This document shows positions 54,781 through 64,000 of a stretch of 64,000 nt of DNA, one piece after another. The stretch covers positions 89,225,741-89,289,740 of the forward strand of contig CM041465.1 of assembly GCA_023213395.1 (NCBI GenBank), read 5' to 3'. Made by a program: the position numbers and the translations under genes. This DNA is from Cycas panzhihuaensis (Eukaryota > Cycadophyta). The notes below the pieces were generated by a model. That model saw only the letters and a program-made list of their open reading frames with translations. It made no database searches and was not told where the DNA came from. The number at the start of each line of letters is the position of its first letter. Positions within the stretch are counted from its first letter, which is position 1.

Positions 54781-56845
54781 TATTAAGGGTCTAAAAACTC
54801 TCAACTAGACCCATATCAATATTTGCGGTACCACATATATTGATGCGAGGTGAAGGCCAGATAAAGGAAAAATAGAAAAATTAGTGAGACTAGATGGATT
54901 TTCCTAGTTTGAGGTGGCTCAAACCATCTAGAGGGGAAGATGAGGCAAGACAATGGGGTCTAGATGACTCATTGGCTAATGGTTTATGGTTTGCAAGCTA
55001 TTCTGGCGTTTGATAATCACAAGAATATTAGCATGGCGATGATGAGTTTCATCGAGATGATGATACAACAGGAGAGGAGTACCCTGCATCATTGCGGGCT
55101 ACTGAGAGTGATTAGGACATCGCAGTATGCATCTTGTTAGAGACTGCTGGTAGACATCGTGTCTCATTGGGATAGGAGAAGACATGTATTCTATCTCCCA
55201 TAGGTGGGGGATATTGCTATCACACTAAGAGATATTAGGAGGATCCTAGGGGTGCCAACTAGGGCTATGCTAACTTTTTTGGGTACTCAGCCTAGCATAG
55301 ATGCTACTCCTAAGGAGGTGATTAGATTCTTCATATACAGTAGTCGATCAGACCACATAGGGGTATCAGTACAAGCATTGGTCCTTTTTAAAGTTCCTCA
55401 GGTGAGGAAGCTTATTACACTAGCTATTTTATTCCAAATTTCTTAGAAAGAAAATTGTAGAGATATACTTAGAGGCTGGATGATTACCATTCGATGATAT
55501 GAGGTTAGGGAGAGGTTTGACTGGGATGCTTTGATAGTAGCTAACATCACAGTGCAGTTGGACCAAATTAGAGTAGATAGGAGGGGAGGTTTCTCATATT
55601 GTATGTTACTCCAGTGTTGGTTCTTCAACCACTTTGGAGGAGTGGCTCCACCAGGAGGGCACCATCCTATATCATTTAGATCTCCTATGGTCCATCAATG
55701 GTGGACTTAATTCAGAGGCACCGAGGACCAAGTGTATGTGAGGCACTCCATGGTAGCGACATCACTACATCTCCTCAGATTTATAGACTACACAATGGAC
55801 TCATACCGAGTGATCCACTGGGAGAGTGTTGAGGAGGGAGGAGAGCTAGGAGACAAGCAAGACGATGACTAAGATGAGGATGGTGGTGATCATAGTGATG
55901 GGGCAGGTCCATCAGGGCCGTCAAGAAGAGAGGTAGGGCCAATAGGGCCAATAGGAGGAGAAGGAGTTGTCGGTAGATTCCTAGTAGTAGTTATAGCTAT
56001 AGTAGTAGCAGTGGAGATAACGATAGCTACAATAGATAAAGGGGTCCCTGGGGAAGAGGGAGTAGAGAGAGGAGACACCCCAACAATGCATGAGGCATGT
56101 GAGGAGACGGTGTCAAGAGTCAAGGAGGTAGAGGTGGCAATAGAGAGAGCAGCAATGGAGGAGGAGATTGTACGAGAGGAGGAGCTAGTCATCCCAAGAG
56201 GTGAGACTCTCTCTTGATTCCAACTTTATCTTTCATTTGACCATTTATTTCTTCCTTTGATGTCTATACTTATGTTTTGATGCTTTTGTGTATATTTTGG
56301 GCTAATACATGGTGTTCATGGATTGGCAAGTGGTGCTGAGATGGTGAGGCTACTAGAGGTAGTGGTTCATGAGTTTTTCTGTGAGTTTACGATAAGGGAC
56401 AGCCTCCCATCCTAGAGTATGAGGAGCCTTGATTGATGGGGCCACAGATAACAACATTCGCCCCTTTGAGTCAAGCTCGAGACATATAAGTGGCAGAGTC
56501 TCAAGAGCTTCGTGTGAGGGTCATCCAACTACAACATGCCTGGGATAGTCTACAGGCAAAGATGGACTAGCTGGTGGGTGAGAGGGATGCATTGCAGGGG
56601 TAAATACGAGAGTTAGAGGCCCACCTAGGAGGAGCAGAGGGAGATGCCAAGAGTCAAGTATATGTTGCTGTACTAGAGGAGAGACACTACAGGGTAGAGA
56701 GGGAGCAGGATTGCCTGACAACTGAGAGGGATTAAATCCTAGTCAAGAGGGACTACCTCCAGGATTAGTATAACCAATTGGTTGACTAGATAGTTGCTAG
56801 GTCATTGTGTAGTAAGATGTAGATGACCACCATTACCCAGTAGAG
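54781..56845 (+). pseudogene. antisense plant-mobile-domain-like gene, exons 2-3, Tat copy 3
   Basis: Intron 1 ends at about 54996 (CAA where copy 2 has CAG). Exon 2 (54997-56200) is the most readable version: AILAFDNHKN, RLLVDIVSHWDRRRHVFYLP, VGDIAITLRDIRRILGVPTR, VRKLITLAILFQIS, GGFSYCMLLQCWFFNHFGGV and DSYRVIHWESVEE, then an acidic Gly/Pro tail. The aromatic LLQCWFF and the HWDRRRHVFYLP-ITLRDI-LGVP blocks are what suggest a plant mobile domain. Intron 2 is 56201-56330. Exon 3 (56331-56845) is charged and helical. Stops are few in exon 2 (55138, 55200, 55444) and mostly at Gln-like positions. Confidence 0.74.
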
Positions 56846-57759
56846 GCGCAGGGATGAGGAGAGCAAGGCGGGGACCTCACAGAGGTGCCACAAGAGTTTA
56901 GGAGGGATGTGGTCCCCCAACTAGGGATTAGGTATGCGAGGGGATGACACCCCTTGAGGGCTAGATCATCCTAGGAGATTTTATACATTATGCACTTTGA
57001 CAGGAAAGCTTCAGACCTCTAGGGAGTTTTCATCACATGTAGATATATGATTGTACTCCTCCTTATAAGGATTTTGGATTCTTAGGGCATATTGCCTAGA
57101 TGGTATACCATATGATTTTAATGTACCATATGATTTTGTATATATATAGACAGGGGATGTATTGGTACCCCATACATGATGATGTTGTTATTTTATTTGT
57201 GATATAACTTGTTTTGTTTATATGATATATAGAGATGGATATGAGCATGTATAGATATGGGTGCATGGATGCACGAGGGACTATGCATTTAGATAGTTTT
57301 AATTTAATTGTTGTGTTGTGGTTTTAGTTATATCATATGTAGGTAAGACTCATATGCTTCCTACTAACTAGGTACATATACACACCATGCATATAGGGGA
57401 TGGTTATGTATGAGACTAGGGGAGAGCACCACACATGTTCCTCAGAGGGAACACGATGAATACATAAAGGAAGCACCAACTAGGGATACAAATACCTAAA
57501 TAAAATGGCCTAGGTTGGGAAGAAACTCCATGCTTGGAAGCGAATAAGGTTTGCTTACCTAATTAGGAAAAGAGAGGGTCTCCCTCTAGAAGGAGACAAA
57601 GAGATGTAACATAAATAATGAGATGCAGATGATTGCAAGCCACTTTAAACCATCATTGTACCTTTGACTAGTAGGAACAATGGTATGCTTAAAGTGGTAG
57701 TTTAGGCTCATTTTAGAGTGGAAGAGGGGTGTGAATATTCTACTTATAAGTAGAAAGGG
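56846..57759. other. spacer between antisense gene and integrase, copy 3
   Basis: Counterpart of 20834-21769, from which it differs by about 15% by eye over 57410-57655. No conserved ORF. Confidence 0.55.
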
Positions 57760-58960
57760 TCACATATAAAAATTCTTTAGGAATTTTCCATTTATGACTT
57801 TTTTGAATTTAAAACCCTCCAATGTCACTATCCTATAGGTGCCATAATTGAGGCTCTCGAGAATGACAAAAGGGCCAACCCACTTAGGCCCAAATTTGGA
57901 TAGGCAATCATGGAGATACTCAAGCTTAAGGATGTGGTCCCCAGGGTTAAAGGGCAAGGATGAAGATTTTGATCATAAGTCCATCGTGCCCTAGTCTTAG
58001 AGGCAAGGTTCGCTTGGTAAGCCATCAAGAATTTCTTCTCTAAGGCTTCAAGATTGAGGAGGCAGGACTAGTGGCATGATTCCTCATCAACAAGACCTCA
58101 CAAGAATACTTATAAGGAAGGGATCTCAATTTCTAAAGGGAGGATTGCTTCGATCCCATATACGATGGAGAATGGGATCATCCTTGTCACTGTGCAAATG
58201 GAAGTTCAATAAACCCACAAAGTGAAAGGAAGTTGAAGGTGCCAATCCCTTTGGGATTGGTCCACTCTTTTCTTTAAAATATTAATGAGGATTTTATTGA
58301 AGAATTCAATTTGGCCATTGGCTTGGGGATAATAAGGAGAGGAGGTCTTGTGTGATATCTTGAATTTCCCATAGAGTTTATCCATTTCTTTATTGCAAAA
58401 AGGTGTGCCATTATTCATGATCAAGATGTCTCGGACCCCAAATCGATAGATAATATGCTAATAGATAAAAGTGGCGATAGTCTTGCGAATAGTAGATGAC
58501 AATGGGACCCCTTTAGCCCATTTGACAAAGTATTCTGTCATGGTTAAGATGAACTTATGTTGCGATGATGAGGGCAGAGTTATGGCTCCAATAAGGTCTA
58601 ATCTCCATTGGGAAAAAGGCCACGGGGAAATGATAGGATATAGGGTGTCAGAAGGCAAGTGGATGACATTGGTGTGTTGTTATCACCTTCAACAATGCAA
58701 TGCATATCCATGAGTGTCCTTGAAGAGGGATGATCAATAATAGTCCATGTAAAGGATCCTCTGGGCTATGGATTGGCCTCTAAAATGGACTCCACAAATG
58801 TCTTTGTGGCATTTGCAAAGAATTTGGTTTGCTTCATCAGGGTTGATATAGTGAAGGAGGACCCTATCAAAGGATCTCTTGTACAATACTTGTTCTATAA
58901 GGAAATATTACCTAGTTGTAGCCCTAACTCATGGCTTTACCTTATCGGTAGCATTAAGAA
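57760..58960 (-). pseudogene. int: Tat integrase, copy 3, decayed
   Basis: Core pieces: FSQWRLDLIGAITLP (58458-58658, D1 kept), ILIMNNGTPFCNKEM where the second catalytic Asp is Asn (codon 58413-58415), and PQANGQIEFFNKIL (Glu kept). C-terminal domain 57760-57957: GDHILKLEYLHDCLSKFGP, GPF motif, FLKNFYM and stop. Interrupted by several stops. Confidence 0.83.
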
Positions 58961-59059
58961 GGTATCACTACTGGGTAAGATATTATACAATATCCTCATA
59001 CCATTCACTAACTGGGTAGTGGATATGATGATGAGTCTTGGATGGTTAGGATAGGCTCA

Positions 59060-59540
59060 TCAGGCAAGGAATCATCAACTAGAAGGTTCAAAGGGTTAGG
59101 ATAAGGGCATCGATTAGTTGCTCAGCAACCACCATTCCTTTCTTCAATTTCCTATTAATGATTTTAAGGTCATATTCCTAAAGGAGGATGACCCATTTAC
59201 CTGTCCTTCCCGTCAAGTTAGATTGACTCAAAAGGTACCTTAAAGGATCAGATTACACAATCATGTGAGTGGTATTCCCAAGAAGGTAATGTCTGAACTT
59301 CTTAGTCACATGGACCAAGTCTAGGCATTCCTTTTCAGTGGGGGAATAGTTAAACTCAGTTGCAACTAATATATGGCTGATAAAATATATGGTACGATCA
59401 ATTCCCAGATTCTCTTCTTGGGCAACCATGGCTCCCAAGGACTCGTCAGTGGCTAAGGTATAAAGGATGAATGGATGAGCAAAAAGAGGGTGTGCTAGGA
59501 TTAGGGCAGAAGCCAAGGCTTTTTTGAGCTCTTGAAATGC
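59060..59540 (-). pseudogene. Tat pol RNase H (degenerate), copy 3
   Basis: FILYTLATDESLGAMVAQ, RTIYFISHILVATEFNYSP, EKECLDLVHVTKKFRHYL (59253-59516). The first catalytic Asp position is Leu. The connection toward integrase follows to about 59060, uninterrupted by the insertion found in copy 1. Confidence 0.8.
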
Positions 59541-59569
59541 TTTCTAAACTTTGGTAGACCATATAAATA

Positions 59570-60580
59570 GGGCTTCCTTCTTTAACAAGGTAGTTAGAGG
59601 CTTAGCATTTATGGTAAAGTTTACTAGGAAATACTTGAGAAAACCCAACTTACCTAAAAATGACTTGATTTGGCATTATGTTTTGGATAGGGGGCATGTC
59701 AAGAATAGCTTTGACCTTATCAAGGTCAATTTGGATCCCTTATTTGGAGACAAGGAAGCCTAAGAGCTTGCCAGTGGTCACAACGAATGCACATTTGAGT
59801 GGGTTCAAACTAACATGGTATTTATAGCATTGTGTGAAGATAACACCCAAATCCTTAGGGTGATGGGCTCTCTTATGGGAGAGGACCATCATATCATCTA
59901 TAAAAACCTTAAGAGTCTTATTTATGAGGTCATGGAAGACAAATTACATCACCCATTGATGGGTGGTGCCTGCATTCTTTAGTCTAAAAGGCATAGCCTC
60001 GTAGGCAAACGTGCCCCATGGAGTGGTGAAGGCCATTTTATGATGGTGTTTAGGAGATATTTATATCTAGTTATATCTGGGGAAGCCATCCATCAAGGAC
60101 ATGACTTCAAAACTGGTTTTGCGATCGATGATTTGATCGATAAAGGGTAAACGAAAGTTGTCCTTAGGGCATGTATTATTTATGTCTCGAAAGTCAATGC
60201 AAATCAAGATCATCCTATTCTTTTTGGCAATGGGAATAATATTGGAAACCCACTTGGGGTAGTCGATGGAAGTGATTAATACTACATCTAAGAGCTTTTC
60301 TACTTCGATTTTCACTACGACAGATAGTTTGGGATGAAGAGGGCACTACTTTTGTCACACAAGGTGGGCACTGGGAATGGTTGCGAGGTTGTGTGTGACG
60401 ATGGAGGGATCTATTCCTTTCATGTTTGAGTAGTCCCATGTAAAGACATTGCAGTACTCTTGGAAAAGGAGGGTGTATTCCTCTATTTCCTCAGGTGAAC
60501 ATTCTACTCTGACCTTTATGACCTTGCCAAGGACAAGGGTGATATCTTTGTTTGCCCCCATGCACATGGAATTCCCCTCT
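59570..60580 (-). pseudogene. Tat reverse transcriptase, copy 3, decayed
   Basis: From MCMGANKDITLVLGKVIKV (60567) through DYSNMKGIDPSIVTHNL, EKLLDVVLITSIDYPKWVSN, CPKDNFRLPFIDQIIDRKTS and FEVMSLMDGF to the active site VFIDDMMVLSHKR, with both Asp codons at 59893-59898, then LNPLKCAFV-like and the connection. Stops and frame changes at about 60060 and 59950. Confidence 0.84.
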
Positions 60581-60609
60581 TCAAAATGGAAGGGGGCCTA
60601 GTCAATAGA

Positions 60610-61350
60610 GGGAGGTAAAAGAGTGCTTGACTAATCTGGGTCGACTAGGGGTGACCCTAAGGTTAAGCTCTTCCAAAAAGTAAGATTATAGTGATCGGTA
60701 GGGAGGTTAGGTATAGAACTTGCTAGATTCTCTAACAGATCCTCATCATTCTCAAAATAATCTATCCCATGGATAGTTTTGCTTAAAGGTGATAAGGAAT
60801 GAGAGGAAGGAGGAGCGATGGGCCTATAACAATCAACCCACCACTCAACATAATCAGGAGACTCCTCGAAAGAGTTAGAGGGCATCCTCCTATGTTGTGG
60901 AATCGGAGGTTCCCTATCCTCATCATCTAAGGAAGATGATAAGGTATGGGGGATAGATTATGAAGGAGTTTAAAAGTCCACGCATGAGATAGGAGCGACC
61001 ACATGCAAATCCCTAGATATGACGAGAGTGCTAGGCCTTTCTGTTGAAGGGGTTATAGGTTAAGACTTAGAACTAGATGGATGATGAAGCAAGTACTCCC
61101 TATAGATGTTTAGAAGGGATATGGGGTGAGGAGGCTCCTCATCCTTGTCATCAGATTGGTGGTCACTTAGAACAATGAGATACACATAACTCCTTACACC
61201 AATAGGGGCAAAGCAGATGAGGTTAGAGGAGGAAAGGGAGGCCCCTTCCTTTGATTTAGAGGTGCTAGGAATATCAATCATATAGGTGGAAGCATGGGTG
61301 GATAGGCCTTTGTTGCCTTTCGTTGGGTCATGAGCTACTTAATGAGACTG
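60610..61350 (-). pseudogene. protease-RT linker, copy 3
   Basis: Open pieces 61060-61281 (TSKSKEGASLSSSNLICFAP, DHQSDDKDEEPPHPISLLN) and 60631-60885 (GIDYFENDEDLLENLASSI) match the linkers in copies 1 and 2. Confidence 0.6.
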
Positions 61351-61429
61351 ATGCAACAATTTAGTGGAAGGAGGCTCCTGGGAAACAACTTTCATTCATC
61401 CTTCATGGATGAATTTTAGTTGCCCGTAA

Positions 61430-62010
61430 TGGGATGAATACATTGCTCCCATCTATTCAAGCCATGGGCATCCTAACAAGAGATTGTAGTCCATGTCTAC
61501 ATTGAGGACTATAATATCTGTAAGGATGGTTTTATCCTCGAGGGTGAGGGGAATAGAGACAGACCCCAAGGGCATCTTTTCGCTACCGTCATAGCCTTAG
61601 CAACACCATGGAACTGACTTAAGATCTACTACGCCCAACTCTTGCATTATGCAAGGGCATAACATTAACAAAAGAACCAGTATTTATAACATTTCTCATA
61701 AGAGTGCATTCCAAAGTATTAATGGATATGGTGAAAGGATAGTGCCACTGACATTCTCTTTCACTTGCTGAAGGGAGGTCTTTTAGATCAAAGGTGATGA
61801 GAGGCTACTAGTTTAGGGTGGCACCCAAAGTGTAAATAGGAGCATTAACCAATCCTAAAGCCTTGAGGAGGAGAGCATGTTACTCAGCGTAACTCGTCAA
61901 GACATCCATCATGGGCATCCCTGCTACCACAGTGTGGAGCTCGTCGATGATTGAGAAGGATTTCCCTTTCCCAATATGTTAAGGAAGGGCCCTTTGAAAG
62001 TTGTAATAAC
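61430..62010 (-). pseudogene. Tat aspartic protease, copy 3
   Basis: The catalytic motif reads VINTGSFVN, the Asp being Asn (codon 61682-61684). The upstream block around 61870-61960 matches the VVKELL-type region of copy 2; the closing DMDYNLLL block is near 61480. Inactive. Confidence 0.75.
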
Positions 62011-62389
62011 CCAGTCAGACAGGAATAGTCTTGGGGAGTGTAGGAATCTCAGAATGTAGAGTATATACATAAAAGTCTAGTTGAGAATAAGAGGTCCCAA
62101 TGGCCTCTTTATCAGATTGGGACCTAGTGATAGCATATAAAGGAGTGGTCTCAAGCACCTGGATGACTCTCTTTCCTTTGTTACAGGTTCAAAGGGTAAG
62201 GAGGTTTGATGGCAGGAACTAGGAGGAGAGGATGAATTTCCTACCCCCTTTCCTTTTGCTTAAACAGAAGAAGGGTTTGAAGATCATCCCATATTCTAGG
62301 TGTGCCGATCCTATTTCCCATGTTTAAGGAAGGGATCCCTATGGACAAGTTGGTCTAAATTAGGCTTAGACACTCGTCTAGGAGAGGAG

Positions 62390-64000
62390 TCGTGAGGTAG
62401 GTCAAGTTTAGGATGCTCCACCTAACACTGCAAGTCCTCATGGAAGCACTTACCATGAATGGAAGACTACTTCTTATCCAAGGAAGGTTTGGTCTTCCTA
62501 ATTTGGGAGGAGTGATTATTTCTATTTCTGGGAGGTGTAGCTTGAGAGGCCTGATAGATAGATCTATGGAAGTTTGAAGGTGAAGAAGGAGTTTGGAGCT
62601 TAAGCTCCTTCATCATATATTCGAAGGAATGTATAATGGAAGTCAAAGGATCTAGGGTCTTCTCCATTGAATGGATAGAAGACTTTTAGGGTTGTTGGGA
62701 TCTTAGGCCATGTGACAGAGGGAGTACCTCTTGTTGTTGTGATGGTTTGAGAGGTTTCTTAAAATTTGCTTAGATCTCAATGGCCTCGAGCACTAAGCAT
62801 TTAGCTATAGTAGAGTTACATATTGTTGCCTCCATTTTAAGAACTTCAATGTGGACCTCAGGGCAGAGGGCATTTACAAAAAGATCCGTCTTTAATTCCT
62901 TGGGTAATGTAGCCTTTGTTGAATGCAAAAGGTCATGAAAGCATCTTAAGAAGTCACAATTTATTTCCTTGTGACCTTACTTGAGTAAAAGTAGGGCTTC
63001 ATTCCACTCTCGAAAGGATGAGCTATGTCAAAATAATTGATGAGTTCATCCACAAGCTACTTGAAAGAGTGGATGGAATGGACAAGGAGATGGGTAAAAC
63101 TACTTGAGGGCATCTCCCTATAAAGAACATAGAAAGAGTTTCATTAGAATATGGTCATCGACCCAATAATCAATGCATGCCATAGAAAAGCTCTTAACAT
63201 GCTCAGTTGGATCCTGTGATGAGGTCTAATCAAATCTGGGTACCTCAAGGGGATGAGGTGGTAGGTTTATCCTAAGTGCCTTAATAGATAAAGGGGATGA
63301 TCTATAGTTAATAAAAGGGCTATCCCTTGATTGAGCTAATGGGTCAACAAAAAAGGGAGGTAAGTGTGGATACCTAAATCATCCTTGAGAGGTTTGATTA
63401 TAAGAGGGATATGTATTCCCTCCCGCTGGGTGGGAAGGAACCATTCCTGTCAGAGAGGGAGCTAAAAGGGAGGTAAGTGGATAAGAGGGGCCCACTCTTC
63501 CTTGAGGATATGCCCCTTATTAAGAGGGGACTTGGGAAACAGAGCCCTAAGGAGGGGAAAACCCTCCTTACAAAGCCACCATGTATGAGATTACACAAGA
63601 AGATAGAAGAGATATGTGTGGAATGGGATTTTTCCCATATGTATCACCCGTGGGAGGTGCGACACTATATGTGTGGAGAGAATCCACCCCATAGATAGGA
63701 ATAAGATTTCCCTTTCTATGCCCCCATAGTTGCGATGTATATCTCAAGGGTAGGTAGAGGGAAAGATCCCTAAATTGAGATTGAGGGCACATGAGGATAC
63801 ATCCCATATGACCTGAAGAACGGGGATATGAGGATCCCTAGGTCAGGTGATAAGGGCATGAATCATGGTTGGCTGGGGTGTGGTTGCCTGACTAGGAGGA
63901 GGTATGCTCAACCTGATTTGAGAGGTAAGTATAACTTGGATGGTCCCTAGGGTATGATAGATGCATAGAGAAGCAGGAACAATAGGGGATGGCCATGCCA
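62390..64000 (-). pseudogene. gag: Tat gag, copy 3, partial
   Basis: The start lies beyond the right edge. Present are the Pro-rich part (63568-63807: RYTSQLWGHRKGNLIPIYGV), the Retrotrans_gag core (about 62850-63300) and a decayed knuckle SIHGKCFHEDLQC near 62430-62475, whose first Cys and preceding Trp are lost. Confidence 0.8.

Larger units (their letters stand above)
31300..64000 (-). mobile_element. Tat-lineage element, copy 3 (right unit), split by two insertions
   Basis: Copy 3 occupies 31300-33021, 49430-49621 and 54781-64000, and continues past the right edge. The joins are proven by target duplications: GAGGC around copy 2, and CATTG/TATTA around the copia element. With the inserts removed, the sequence is collinear with copy 1 (about 85% identical by eye in the 57400 region). 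Its 3' LTR is the shared LTR. All coding regions are decayed. Confidence 0.85.

Noticed and set aside
1-64000. CRISPR arrays, tRNA/rRNA genes, bacterial operons or a host gene
   Set aside because: No direct-repeat/spacer pattern, no cloverleaf with intact A and B boxes noticed, and no intact host-type coding region; the sequence is plant repeat DNA throughout.

Overview
The window is repeat-dominated plant nuclear DNA. It holds no recognisable host gene and no tRNA or rRNA gene; almost every base I can explain belongs to LTR retrotransposons nested in one another. The plant origin follows from the families: Tat-lineage Ty3/gypsy elements with a plant-mobile-domain-like antisense gene and a second RNase H, Reina-like chromoviruses with initiator-tRNA-Met primer sites, and a Tork/Tnt1-like Ty1/copia element. 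I cannot name the species. All coding regions are decayed; many in-frame stops sit where the family normally has Gln, Trp or Arg, as expected from C-to-T decay of methylated DNA.

Layout. 1-2589: 5' end of a minus-strand Reina-like element, cut by the window edge, inserted in a Tat LTR whose remainder is 2590-3489. 3817-5376: old plus-strand chromovirus pol remnant, broken off at a possible LTR (right end 7696, primer site 7697-7708). 8323-13066: complete plus-strand Reina-like element (two 348-bp LTRs, target duplication ACTTC) that has lost protease and reverse transcriptase. 13671 to the right edge: a minus-strand Tat complex.

The Tat complex reads, left to right, LTR (13671-16802) - internal copy 1 - one shared LTR (29356-31299) - internal copy 3, which runs off the right edge. 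Copy 3 is interrupted twice: by a complete 16.4-kb Tat element, copy 2 (33022-49429; two 2527-bp LTRs; target duplication GAGGC), and by a copia element (49622-54780). With both insertions removed, copy 3 is continuous.

Each Tat copy has the same minus-strand order: LTR, primer-site leader, gag (CHHC knuckle), protease, linker, reverse transcriptase, degenerate RNase H, integrase, spacer, then an antisense (plus-strand) gene, then a second RNase H, polypurine tract and LTR. Comparison of the three copies supports a gene model for the antisense gene: TATA-like box, about 160 bp leader, very short first exon, about 500-bp intron, an exon with a plant-mobile-domain-like fold, a second GT-AG intron of 112-164 bp, and a coiled-coil exon. 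This antisense transcription unit, together with the RNase H stranded beyond it, is the most interesting system in the window.

All domain limits are by-eye translations and alignments; the outer limits of protein domains are approximate, whereas LTR ends, target duplications and splice sites were read base by base.
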